This document shows, piece by piece, positions 13,501 to 24,480 of a stretch of DNA of 64,000 nucleotides (positions within the stretch are counted from its first letter, which is position 1; each line of letters begins with the position of its first letter). The DNA is from Berberis thunbergii. Taxonomy: Eukaryota > Streptophyta > Magnoliopsida > Ranunculales > Berberidaceae. The notes under the pieces are model-generated. The model made no database searches and was not told where the DNA came from. It saw only the letters and a program-made list of their open reading frames with translations. A program made the translations under genes and the position numbers. The stretch is taken from NCBI GenBank assembly GCA_003290165.1, contig QNQO01000454.1:404001-468000 (forward strand), in the 5' to 3' direction.

Positions 13501-13620
13501 ACTTTGTACGGATTTCAACAAGGCTAGGCTTAGAAAGTAACTTATCTTCAAAGAACTCCAGGCCCTTGGCCAAGGTTGCATCGTCAAGAAGATTTTGTTG
13601 AGCCTTGACAAAGACAAACA
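10560..13620 (-). pseudogene. Antisense ORF block 1, gypsy-type transposon protein
   Basis: Read on the minus strand, the block starts near 13620. An N-terminal region containing LPLYVLEDDHMPMSPPAG, then a segment ending LDLLGIPLAQLGPNGYRI, resembles the plant 'putative gypsy type transposon' family (Transposase_28). It continues through a FRGLSKKNV region (12829-13041) and a polar region (12095-12616) to a coiled-coil, acidic C-terminal part rich in E, L and Q (10577-11300). Several stops and shifts break it, and a TRIM inserted at 11300-11889 splits the coiled-coil part. Antisense ORFs of this kind lie opposite to gag-pol in Tat elements; their role is unknown. Confidence 0.65.
11300..11889 (+). 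mobile_element. TRIM retrotransposon, 590 bp
   Basis: Two direct LTRs of 260 bp (11300-11559 and 11630-11889) flank about 70 bp. The LTRs share 'gcccttgggcccaaagc'-type blocks and the 'cccaataggcccg' phrase. Two bases after LTR1 is TGGTATCAGAG (11563-11573), the standard plant initiator-Met-tRNA primer site. Just before LTR2 is a purine tract 'ttggggggtgga'. The target duplication TATAC/TATAC (11295-11299 and 11890-11894) is exact. Removing the element rejoins the antisense coiled-coil frame across the site, which confirms the boundaries. Confidence 0.9.
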
Positions 13621-13872
13621 ATACTCCTTAATCAGAAGATGAGCAAAACGATAGCTTCGAAAGCAAGGAAAATAGAAGAGTTAGACTCTGCACTACGGAT
13701 GACCTAAATAGGGATTAGGTTTCCACCTCTTTTTCATTAAGCTGACACACGTTCAATTAATGCAGCGCGCGGCTCAAGCAACTCAGACTCAACCACCATC
13801 ATGAACGACGTATCTTTTCAAAAAGATGACTTAGCGAACTGATGTGATGGCCCACTAACTTGGGGAAGTAGC

Positions 13873-14530
13873 TGATGATACATAAAAATGGTCACATTCC
13901 TAAGCCATACACGTGTCATGATGATCTCGAGGAATTACAGGCCCCAACATCAGCCCAACACTGATCCGACCCAAGCGGTTCTAAGCTCGCCAGATTCAGT
14001 CCACCAGATGGACCCGGACTATTACAGCGTACTAGGCCCACACGTTTCACAACTATCCTCAATACCGGCAAGCCCTACTAAGGCAAGTATCTCGAGGATC
14101 AACTTTGGACTGGCAACTACAACAGCTTTTTGCTTCCAACTAGGAAGCAAATACCAGAGTACATTCCACGCAGGGAAATTTCCTCCTACGAATTGCTCTT
14201 AGATTGAGAACTATCTCCCACGTATCTAGGAGCACAGGGCTAACAAAAAAATTCCTTCATACAACACAATTCCTAATTAGAGAAGGATCTCCATACATAT
14301 CTCATTTCTAAACTACGCTTACGACGGCTTGGTAGAACCAGGACTCCTGGACTATAAATATGACATGAGGTTGGTAAGCTAAGGTTCGCTACAAATTCTA
14401 TGTTTACATCATTACGCCTTCCTCAAATCCATGTCTGATTTTAGCATCGAAGTGCCATCGGCCACAACAACGGTGGTCCCTGGCTCATGTGTGTTACTTG
14501 TGCATGTCAAAAGGTCTAGGATTAGGTCAC
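13873..14530 (+). repeat. Internal LTR-like copy within the Tat-type composite
   Basis: It starts TGATGATACATA after a purine tract 'cttggggaagtagc', as at the 3' LTR (18929). It also shares 'ttagcatcgaagtgcc', 'tcggccac' and 'ggtggtc' near its end with the outer LTRs. The middle part is more diverged and the 3' end is not sharp. This is most likely the LTR of a second related element that recombined with, or inserted into, the first. Confidence 0.6.
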
Positions 14531-14650
14531 TGAAGGGAGCGAAAATCGAATGCATTAGGCACAATACCGAAGACTACTACAATCTAAAAGATGAAATTGA
14601 GCACTGGGTTCAGAAAGGATGACTCGACGAATTCATCGGAATGCAAGACA
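14531..14650 (+). pseudogene. Gag scrap after the internal LTR
   Basis: The frame gives IRHNTEDYYNLKDEIEHWVQ, a stop, then LDEFIG. It parallels the gag tail at 7047-7165 (HDTNNCKSMRYEIEYWIRRG, then LKEF). This supports a second, internally deleted copy of the same kind of element. Confidence 0.55.
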
Positions 14651-15510
14651 AACAGCTCAAGGGGAAGAAAAAGCAGATGCCACTACGGGATCAAAAGAAC
14701 ATCCCAGAGAACTAATATACGCCCTATACTGCATGGCCGGAGGAAACAAAACAATCAACCCAACTGAAGAAGCAACCTGAAATACCTCCCACTCGAGCTT
14801 ATTTATATCGAAACAGGACTACTAACGAAGCCGGATGAACCATTTTACCAATGCATAGAACATGGAGAGGTTTTCACCGATCAACTAACACAATTCAAGG
14901 ACCCTACCGTCGGATGCAAGCCCAGCCCAAATTACCAACGACGAAATTGGCGATAACGGACTCAACCTAACCTCGGCAGTTGGTGTCGAACCGGTGCTAA
15001 CGTGAGCATGATTGGACAATTTGGCATAGATTTGAGCATGATTGGACAGTTTGTCGCTGATGTGAGCATGATCGGACAAATCAATATTGCTCAGCTACCG
15101 AATCAGAAAGCGCCCCGAGTTCGTTAGCTACGATAACATATACAACGAATGAGTAAAGCATAACCAATAGCAAATACGGAGAATGAAGACATAGGCTATA
15201 CAAGACAAAACAACAAAAACATAAATCTTTAGCACGAGGATCGACATCAACCAAGCAAAGGTCAAGAAGACAAAGCAAATCACTCTTCAATCTAGCACAA
15301 CTGCTCCAAAAAACAACCGTTAAGGTTGATCAGAACATCCAAAAAGGAATATCAATAAAATTACAACTTTGGAATCCTCATCTTATACGTGGACAACAGG
15401 TTAAATGCATCAAAACTCAGCCACACAGAGCAATTAGTATACCAAGCCAAAAGAAATTAGGACACAGGCCGGATATATAATAAACTTCTGGTCTGATCAA
15501 CCACGAAGTA

Positions 15511-16110
15511 AAAGTTGGACGAACGAGTCAACTTAAGTAAAAAGAAACTTCGGGCTTAATTCAGAAAACTTTGAGTTGACCGATGTCAAACCAACTAAGT
15601 TAAAGTTGGACATACGAGTCAACTTAATTCAAGAAAATTTGAGTCGACCGATGCGACGAACCAATGAAATAAAAGTTGGAAAAATGAGTTAACTCAAGTA
15701 ATAATCAACTTCGAGCTGACTAGTATGTCAAACAAATGAAGTAAAAATTGGACGAACGAGTCAACTTAATTCAGAAAACTTTGAGTCAACCGATGCGTTG
15801 AACCAACGAAATAAAAGTTGGACGAACGAGTCAACTTAATTAAAAAATTTCTAGTCGACCGATGCGTCGAACCAATGAAGTAAAATTTGGACAAACAAGT
15901 CATCTTAAGTGAAAAAAAACTTCGAGCTGACTAGTGCGTCAAACAAACGAAGCAAAAGTTGGACGAACGAGTTAACTTAATTCAAAAAAATTTGAGTCAA
16001 CGTATGCGTCGAACCAACGAAGTAAAAGTTGAAGGAACGAATTGACTTAATTCAAAAAGCTATGGGTCGACCGATATGTTGAACCGACAAAATAAAAATT
16101 GAGACAAAAA
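15511..16110. repeat. Regular 70-bp tandem array
   Basis: The phrase 'aaaagttggacgaacgagtc' and variants recur at 15603, 15673, 15743, 15813, 15883, 15953, 16023 and 16093, an exact 70-bp period. One more unit starts at 15511, offset by 92 bp. Each unit ends with a 'gagtcgaccgatgcgtcgaa' variant. The array is unrelated in sequence to the one at 9130-9990. Confidence 0.85.
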
Positions 16111-16339
16111 ATCAACTTGCTCAGCAAGATCCAACGCATAAAAATGAAGGTTAAAGTCAACCCATCTCAAGACAACTAATACGTCAAAGCATGAATATAG
16201 CCATAAAGGAACAAACAACACACAACAAGTCGACAAGATAAACTACGAAAACATAAAACACCAATAGAGAAGCTCTTTTCATTACATCCGAAGAAGAAGA
16301 TGAACGAGTAGGAGAAAAATAGAAGCAACCATAATGTTG

Positions 16340-18597
16340 TTAGCAACATCATCTATGGGAGAGGGTGAAGCTCACTTCAAAAAGATAATGAAACACTGGC
16401 TTTTCAACCACTTTAGCGCTCGAAGGGTTCGGGGCAATTTCTTCACCGTCATCATCTTCGAAAGCTTGATCAACCAAGTGGCAGTATTTGGATAAATACA
16501 CATCGAGCCCCTCGACATAATAAAAAAGCTCAACCCGCCCATCAACAACTAGCTTCCAATCTTCAGCCTCCACAATACGAAGCTTGTCCATGGAAGTCGA
16601 GATCATTTGTGGCCACGACAATCCATCCCTCAACGGTCTTAAGCATAACGAAAGTATCTACCTTGACCTCGTCGAGTGTAGCTGTCAACACTTCCACCCG
16701 CCTCTCAACAATATCACGATGAACAGATTGTTCAATCTCAGCATGTGAAGCCTTATCATAAGCTACCTTCTTGGAGGATAACTCCTTCTCCACATCACGT
16801 AAACGGGCACAAACCCCATCCAACTTGGCGTTCAAGGACTCAAGCTCAACGGCAGTGCTGCCAACTTTCTGTCCAAAGAAACCACCTGATCACGATCGAG
16901 TCGATAAACCGAGTCCATCACTTGGATCCAATACGGGCATCAAATGTTTTTCCAGTGATCGGCTATTCCATTCATTTATCAACCCGCACACACCATCTTG
17001 CACATCAAACTAAGTAAACCAGCAAAACTTACAGTCTGATTTGATACAGATATCTTTTAAGCTAGGCTTAGTCCAGCCAACTCGGGAATGAAGAACACGG
17101 GGATCCGAAAGCATTGAGGAACCACTCCCTAATAGCCGAAAGAGCAGAAGGAATGACAGTGACAACGAAAAAACCACTTTTACCCTCCTGGTGCAGAGCA
17201 AACATAGCAGGAATGAGACTAGTAGTGGTGACAAGAGCAGGAGAGTCTAGACAAGCAAGAACATTAGAGTCAATACGAGCAGGAGAATAAACTAAGAATT
17301 CGGCCGCATCACTGACATTAATATAAGGAAAATGAGGAGAATGAACTTTGAAACTCTGACCACCACCGACAACCTCTTTAGACTGCTCCACCGCCAATTG
17401 AAGCATCTTATCATTAATAGCCCGGGGATCATCGTTAGACCATTCAATAATTTTTGAAACACCATAGGCAGAAAAAAAAAACCTCTTTTCATTATCGTTC
17501 AACGAACGAGTAGTCTCTTTCTCGCTCTTCTCCAACACTAGCCTCATCTCTTTAGCCTCCTCGAGATATGCACAATCCTCTTTCATGACATCCTCGCAGG
17601 AAGGACGCGTACGAGAGATAGCTTCTGTAATATCCTTGCCAGGACTCGGATGGGATGTAGTTCGAGTAAAACCACGAGTAGAGAGTCATTTCTTCCTCGA
17701 AACCTGACCAAGATCTACCAACAATCGCCTCAATCGACTGACGGGCCCCGCAAGTTTCCTCTTCCTGGACGCCGGGACTACGACATTGATAGGAGCATCG
17801 AGATCCGTAAGCGCATGTCTGAACTCACTTTCCAATCAATGCTAGCACCACTAACGCCAACACGAGTAGCGTGAGCAGTAATATCCTCAGTGTGGGATTC
17901 AGTAAGCAAGGCCCGCTTGGCTTTGTTCATGGTGTACAAACCACTATGATCCAAAATGTCCTAAAAATGAAATCCTTCCATAGGGAACTGGGCAAGCTTC
18001 AAGAATTGGTCACTGATCCTCGCTCCTCCGCTGTCAACTAAATATCCTTCGTTTGTTGGGAACTCGGAACGATCAAAAATTCAAACGACCTCACAATTGG
18101 AAGTAGCCAGAGTTGACAGAAGAATAAAATCAGGACCTCGACCAATCACAGATGTCATTGTTAAGCTTCGCATAATAGGCAGAGGAACGAAGGAAACAAA
18201 TATTCTTGGTCACCATTAGACCAACCACTGAATGCAGAACCCTCACAGTCAAAGGAATGCCAAATAGAATAGCCCTCGCATAAGAAGAAACCATGACTCT
18301 CCAACCGTTAGGGCCCTTTTGAGCAGGAGAAATGCTCAAGAAATCCAAATACTCCCAAAACAGCGCTGAAACTGGAAACCGAATGCCAGAGAAAAACATG
18401 CATGGATACAGCGCAATGTAACCAGACCTTGGACGACAAAGACTGTCGTTCTATCAAGGCAAAATAATCTCAAGGTCGGGTGGAAAATTATAGTCAGAAC
18501 GAAGGTTGTCCGATGTTGCTTGAGAAGCTTCCTTAGGAGAAAAATGATTCTCACAAGTATCTAGCAGTTTACCGCTTAATTTATCACCAACAGACAT
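16340..18597 (-). pseudogene. Antisense ORF block 2, gypsy-type transposon protein
   Basis: A start codon at 18597-18595 opens MSVGDKLSGK and runs about 47 codons to a stop. A new frame then gives IRFPVSALFWEYLDFLSI followed by SPAQKGPNGWRVMVSSYARA, which matches the same family and position as PAGLIYLHRW...LAQLGPNGYRI in block 1. Downstream are a charged segment (17068-17586), a coiled-coil segment (16563-16835) and an acidic C-terminus (16349-16633). Several stops and shifts break it. It is a second, diverged homologue of block 1, which supports a two-element origin. Confidence 0.6.
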
Positions 18598-18696
18598 CGT
18601 TAAATAACAAAAAAGCAAAGAAAACGAAGAAGACGAAGTAAGAAAAACCCTAATTTAAAAAATAGTGTAAAGAGGGAAAGCAAACCCATCACATCC

Positions 18697-18705
18697 CTTT
18701 TTATA
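18697..18705 (-). promoter_or_regulatory. TATA-like box upstream of antisense block 2
   Basis: The minus strand reads TATAAAAAG about 100 bp upstream of the ATG at 18597. This is a reasonable position for a plant core promoter, but it rests on sequence alone. Confidence 0.35.
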
Positions 18706-18928
18706 GAGCTAAGCAACGAAGAGACTGCTCATGGGACAACATGTGAGATATGATGGCTACGTTAAATCCCAAAAATGTGTGCAATAACGAATGGGAAAAC
18801 AAGACATCGAAACACCAACCAACAAAAAATTTGTCGACAACATTAAATACAAGGCAATGATGGAATTGAAAGACCAATGGTCACAAAGTTAGTGGCTACG
18901 TCAGCATATCCACTAAGGAGGGAGTAGC

Positions 18929-19467
18929 TGATGATACATCAAAATAGACCAACATCGTGGCAATACACATTGCAGAAAACATCCATCACAAGGATCTGGC
19001 GTCACATCTACTGGGCCAACTTGTAAAACCTAAGAAGGTTAAAACCAATCGTAAAGGCCCAAACAAGGCCCGTTATAGGAAGATATAATCGAAGCCCAAA
19101 TCCAGGCCCGATACGAGTTCTCTCATAAAGAAGAGAAATGTTGCATAAAAAGAGTTGTGGAGGGAGTTACACCTCCACGAACGCATCTCCATAAAGGATG
19201 AGGTTGTTACGAGAAACATCTCCTTCCGTTACACCTCACATGCTTAAGTGACGCGGAGAATCAACTGCGACCATTATAAAAGGTAAATGGAACATTCAAC
19301 AAAGGTATCCAACTTTAACTGAGTTTTGTGCAGATTTATGTCATTCTTCAAACAAAGTTGCTAACTTAAGTATCGAAGTGCCTTCAGCCACCAAAAAGGT
19401 GGTCTTCAGCAGTCTAACACCTGTTTTGCAGGTCAAACTCTCAAGAGGACGAGATTTGGACGCATCA
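18929..19467 (+). repeat. 3' LTR of the Tat-type element
   Basis: This 539-bp direct repeat of 6033-6585 is preceded by a purine-rich tract 'aaggagggagtagc', a suitable polypurine tract. It is followed by ATAGT. Confidence 0.8.
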
Positions 19468-19474
19468 ATAGTAA

Positions 19475-19580
19475 AGGGGTTAGTGAAAGTTTTGATCTTG
19501 GATGATGACGATAATGACTCTGTTGATATGCTCGTAGATATTCAACGAAATTTCTCTAAAATATCACTTAAAATAATGTA
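19475..19580 (+). pseudogene. Unrecognised coding-like fragment right of the Tat-type element
   Basis: The frame reads VKVLILDDDDNDSVDMLVDI then QRNFSKISLKIM before a stop. It resembles the fragment at 5675-5765 on the far side of the retroelement. The family is unknown. It may be flanking coding sequence, or part of another repeated element, that the retroelement entered. Confidence 0.3.
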
Positions 19581-19847
19581 AATGCGGGAACTTTATGGGA
19601 AAGTGAAGCTAAGTTGGCTCGAGATATCCGTCAAGAGAATGTTGTATTGAGATTTAGTACTTGAGGGAGGAGATGAGCAAGTCATTCTCCCTAAAACAAC
19701 CATTAAGATAGGGTGGGAGTTTCCTCGCCCACGCTAGTGGAGGCCAGAGGGCTATGGTAAACGGTAAACACTATCAAAAATGCATTTTTGGTTGTGGCAA
19801 TTATATATGATTGTTGTTATAGTACCATATATTTTTCTCAAGCAATG

Positions 19848-20008
19848 CTACATGGCGAGGAAACGAGCGAGGGGAGTGAGGTGGAGGGGGGTGGACCATT
19901 CACCCCCTTCGGGATGCATGCCGTCAATATTTGCGCACGCATCCCAAAAGGGGTGAACGGTCCACCCCCCTCCACCTTACTCCCCTCGCTCATTTCCTTG
20001 CCATTTAG
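19848..20008. mobile_element. Foldback MITE, copy 1
   Basis: Nearly the whole 161 bp is one inverted repeat. It starts CTACATGGCGAGGAAA and ends TTTCCTTGCCATTTAG. The arms carry 'gtggaggggggtg' and 'caccccctt' and a short central loop near 19925-19945. A second copy lies at 58866-59050. The superfamily is not clear because I could not define a target duplication. Confidence 0.75.
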
Positions 20009-22212
20009 AATTTCTGATTTTTCTCTTATGATTGGAACTATTATTTTAGTGAAAGTTTAGGAAGATGAATATAAGGAGAAAGTGTGTGATGTATGAATAA
20101 TTGTGAATGTGCTATGATTTGTTTTTTGGGAAATATAAAGTGCTAACTGATTAATCACTTGTTTTTTGAATAATGATGCCCCAATGAACTGTATAGAGAT
20201 AAAAATAATGTTAACATTTATGGATCAATCGAGGTATTAAATGTCAAAACACATAAAACGTAGACAAAAGATATGTTTATAGAGTTTCATTCAAGTTTTA
20301 TGGTATCTCATCTATTAAAAGCGAAAAGTCAACCAAAAGTGTGAAAATTCAGGTTCAAAAGTAGTAAACATGTGAAAATTCACAAAGTATTGAAAAAAAA
20401 AAGAATCATTAAGTTAAATAGTGGATTTGTAAAAGAAAATAGGGATAAGCCATTAATGAACTGGCGATTTAATGTCTCTATAAATTATGTATAAAAATAC
20501 ACAAAAAACTGCAAAACATGGGTTTTGATTACTACCCATACATAGTGGACTACAATAGTTTTAAAAAGTTGATTGAGAGAAAAATAAGAATTTATGGTAT
20601 AAAATTAGGTAATAAGAAACTTTGGGAATACTTCCGTCGAATGCATGGCCGTGTCGGTGAAATATGACTCGGCAGAACTCGTAAGGCTGGGTTTCAAACC
20701 ATTATCTTTTATAAGTAAGGTTAGAAGAACTCTAATACCATTGATTCACACATTTTACGTTACTTTTATTCTCCCATATTTACATTAGTTATTTTATTTA
20801 ATTATTTAATATATTTTGGTTATCGTATTTTTATGCTTTTCCTACAATTTGATTATTTTTTGTTGTTTGTGTGTTTTTAGGTAATTTTGGATAATCAAAT
20901 CTTGATTAAGGAAACTTGGCATATTTTAAACAATGAAATAAAATTTGACAATGATCCATTTGGTGCAATCAAGTTCTAGTAATTTTGGTCTTTGTAGTGT
21001 TCACATAAAAGAAAATAACAACTACGCTATTTACAAGTGCCCTTTCAAATATTAATAAACATACACAAGCCTTTATAGTTTTCGTTAATCGATCTTCTGC
21101 AAAAGATTATTTAAACCCGTTCAATGACATAGGTTAATTTAGATACCAGTGACAACTTCTCGAATAATATATGTTGAAGAATCTCTCAAATGTTAAATGT
21201 GTTTGATTTCAATATTTTTTTCTTTGGTGTTTGTCATTTATATAATTTTCATGCTGAGGAGTTGTAATAATAGTCCAATTGCATTCATAAAATTGTATTA
21301 AGAAGAAAAAAAAATCCAAATCATAATAGTTCAATTGCATTCCAAAGACATATTTGCAATATATTAGGGAAGGAAAAAAAGCAGTAAGAAATCATGGAGA
21401 AGAAATATAAGGGAAAAAAATAAATATATATATATAAATAGGTTGAATAGAAAGAATAAAATATGTACAACATTTTACAAAAAAAAAATACTCACATAAA
21501 AGGTGAATTAAAAGGAATAAATATATTTAGGAAAATTGGAAAATAAAGGAAAAACAAAACAACAGATTCTTGCAAAACAAAAAATCAAAATAAAAAACAA
21601 AACAAAACTTCATTGATAAAAAATAGAAATATCAAGGAAATAAAGAAAACCAAAGAAAAGAAACTTTGAAATCAATTAAAACCTACAAATATCTTTGAAG
21701 TAAAATAAAATTGTATATTGTAAAGCACAGCTAGAATCTCTAAAGGAATAAAAATGTGATATAAAAGAAAAAGAATGAAAAATATAAGATAGAAAGACAA
21801 AAAACTATTGATTTTTAGGATAAAAATAACGACAAATGGAAAGGTAAGAAAGTATAAAGTCACTGAGCATATAAAGAAGTTGTGATGCATATGAAGAAAT
21901 TTAAAATAATTAAACAACTTCCCGTAAAGAAAAATTGAAATAAAAAAAATAGAATAAAAAACAATTTCCTACAATAGCAAATTTTGAAATACTTTGGAAC
22001 AGGGAACACATTAAGAAATTTTTTTTTAAAAATTGTACCTTGTGTAAACCTAAAGAGAGTAAAAAATGTTATGTGAAAAAGTCTCAGAAGACGATTACTG
22101 AAAGAAGTTTTGAGGAAAAAAAATTGTAATATAAATTTATTGTTCCACCCATTATTATATCTAAATATTTAAAAACAAAATTGAAGAAAATTTGTATAGA
22201 CCCTTCATATGG
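20009..22212. other. AT-rich sequence without a recognisable gene
   Basis: Long A-rich stretches and short ORFs without motifs. I saw no terminal repeats and no exon-like conservation. Confidence 0.55.
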
Positions 22213-22217
22213 GGCGT

Positions 22218-23130
22218 ACATAGGGATGGCAATAGATCGGGTTAGGGTAGGAGTGGGAAAGCGAGTCAAGGAACCGCGGATCCAAACTGAATCAGCTCGT
22301 TTTGCTCCAAATGGTCCAGCTCTTATTGTGTATATTAAGAAACGGTTTGGACCTGTGGTAGAACAGTTCGAGTCTAGTTCCAAATGTTTGAATTCAAACG
22401 GTTCGGTTTCAACCTGTTTTGTATAACATTATACACGTGTCTTATCTTGATTAGGGGTTACAATATTTTATTGTATGCTCAGCCACACCAAATCTTGAAC
22501 CCTAAAAAACCCAAATGATTTGTTGAATCAATCAATTTATTCTCACTGCCATCGTCTCTCTCTCTTGGCCCTGCTGTAAATTGTCGATGTTGCTGCTGCC
22601 CTGCCGTCTTTCTCTCTCATTTAATCTCATCCATCTCTGTCGAGTCGAATCCCTCTATCTCTCAACTGAATTGTATCCACCATTGCTCGATCAGGTAATT
22701 TTCCAATATGTTTATATCATATCTGCTTTTTTATCTAGTCATGGATTCATTGTTAGAGTCAGAGCAAGAGTCACACTCTCTCTTTCTTATGTTTATACTT
22801 ATGTAGGCAATTTTTATTTAATGCAGCAAAGTAACCAACTAATAATTAGGTCTCAAAGTAATATGTCTCAAAGTACTACCCCCATCCAAACTAGTAATGT
22901 AGCAACATCCTCTACGGTTAAAAAGAATGATGAACTAGAAAAGATAATTACAAAAAAGGTGGAACCGTTGGAACTATAGGATTAGATCATTCTAAACGAT
23001 TCAAGTTAGGTTTGGTTCCTGTTCAAAATAAGGGAATCCAGACCGGACTGGATCCGTTAAATTGAAACTATTCAAGTTAGGTTCTTCGAAATTTGGAACT
23101 GATCCGGACCGTGCCCACCCTTAGGTTGGG
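22218..23130 (+). mobile_element. hAT-like transposon remnant
   Basis: The left edge reads TAGGGATGGCAATAG, and the right edge read inversely is TAAGGGTGGGCACGG, typical of imperfect hAT termini. Next to both ends are alternating 'ggttcgg', 'gaaccg' and 'ggaccg' motifs of the kind dense in plant hAT subterminal regions. A short plus-strand frame (about 22820-22979) starts MQQSNQ and is rich in S, T and Q, like a hAT transposase N-terminus. It stops at LEL with no BED finger or catalytic core. I found no clear 8-bp duplication, so the ends are approximate. Confidence 0.5.
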
Positions 23131-23610
23131 GAATGCCAGACCCATAACCGAACCGATAAATTATCAGAGAACTAGAACCGACTTTGTTGACTCAGATCCA
23201 GGCAGACCTGAGCCATAGGTATGCTCGGAATCGAACCTCCAAAACCACAAAAATTTAAAAGTTTTTTAGAAGTGTTCATGTTCTTGCCATTCGCTACAAA
23301 AATTTAACACTATTATAACTTTGATGATGAAAATTTCTTTGCAAACTTCAATATAACTCTCATGGTGGTAAAGAAAGATGAAATGGCAATTAGAAAGATG
23401 CATGTGCTGTAGTGTTTGTTTTCATTGAGAAACTAGTTGCTTAAGCCCTTTTGCCAAGCACGAGCCTTCCACTTTTATGAGAATATGTTAAAAATATTTT
23501 TTATTTAATAATAAATTGATAACATATTCTTTTTGTTTTCTCATGAATCTACCACTTCATTAAAAAATTTGGTAGGAAATTATTTAATAATGTATAAATT
23601 TAATGATACT
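23131..23610. other. Non-coding sequence with element-like GC-rich scraps
   Basis: From 23131 to 23245 there are 'aaccgaaccgat'-type phrases, probably more hAT-derived debris. The rest is AT-rich and featureless. Confidence 0.4.
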
Positions 23611-24480
23611 ATGTCAAATACATTATTATTAGATTTTGTACGTGTATGGAGGTAATATTGTCGAAAATTTGATGCAAACATAAATTTTCTTCACACAAAA
23701 GCTTTTGTATCAAGAACATCTCATATATTATGTTTATGTCAATGCGATCATGTGTTTTAGATCTTGCAACCATGTGTTTTAGATCTAGCTAAATAAAATA
23801 TTTTATAGACAAAACAAATTAAATTTGTATTTCTAATATTAAAATTTTAAATGTATTATATTCTAAGACATTCATGTTACGAATATCATCATATCAAAAC
23901 TGCTAAAACTTGATCTACTGCATAATGTCAAAATCTTGTCTTTCAAACATATGTTCACAAATACTTTGGTATGCGGATCTTGTTGCATAGAGTTGATAAA
24001 TTGCTTGAAGGAAAAAACTTTCTTGGCATGTTGAGTCAATTGAGTCCAGTTTGTAAATTTAATAATTGTATGTCAAATACATTATTATTAGATTTTGTAC
24101 ATGTGTATGGAGGTAGTATTGTCAAAAATTTGATGCAAACATAAATTTTCTTCTCACAAAAGCTTTTGCGTCAATGACATCCCATATATTACGTTAATGT
24201 CAATGTGACCATGTATTTAAAATCTAGCCAAATAAAACATTTTATAGACAAAACAAATTAAATTTGTATTTCTGATATTAAATTTGTAAATGTGTTATAT
24301 TTTAAGACATTCATGTTGCGAATATGATCTTATCAAAACCGCTACAACTTGATTAGTGAATAATGTCAAAATCTTGTCTTTCAAACATATGTGCACAAAT
24401 ACTTTGGTATGTTGCTCTTGTTGCATAGAGCTGACAAATTGCTTGAAGGAAAAAACTTTAGTGGCATGTTGAGTCATATG
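23611..24480. repeat. Tandem direct duplication, period 459 bp
   Basis: 'atgtcaaatacattattatt' starts at 23611 and again at 24070. Both copies run through 'atttgatgcaaacataaatt' and 'gacaaaacaaattaaatttg' to 'ggcatgttgagtca' at about 24030 and 24475. Copy 1 has an extra 'catgtgttttagatct' duplication. No coding function is apparent. Confidence 0.8.

Larger units (their letters stand above)
6033..19467 (+). mobile_element. Decayed Ty3/Gypsy Tat-type LTR retrotransposon, probably composite
   Basis: The outer LTRs (6033-6585 and 18929-19467) both begin TGATGATACATC and end in CATCA. They are flanked by ATAGG and ATAGT, a 4/5 match for a 5-bp target duplication. Inside come gag and aspartic-protease remnants on the plus strand. 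Large blocks on the minus strand match the 'putative gypsy type transposon' protein family, as in antisense ORFs known from Tat lineages. Two different tandem arrays and a third LTR-like copy (13873 to about 14530) followed by another gag scrap suggest two related elements joined or nested. No reverse transcriptase or integrase frame was found, so it is non-autonomous and old. Confidence 0.8.

Noticed and set aside
16745..17017. Plus-strand ORFs of 80-90 codons
   Set aside because: They lie opposite the antisense coiled-coil ORF and mirror its codon structure.
19788..20060. 90-codon ORF across the foldback MITE, and similar ones at 58844-59078
   Set aside because: The mirrored peptide ends (EETSEGSEVEGG and its inverse) come from the inverted repeat, not from a gene.
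20637..20745. Possible structured RNA ('ctcggcagaactcgtaaggctgggtttcaaacc')
   Set aside because: The TpsiC-like GGGTTTCAAACC lacks a matching acceptor stem and a D-arm, so I do not call it a tRNA.
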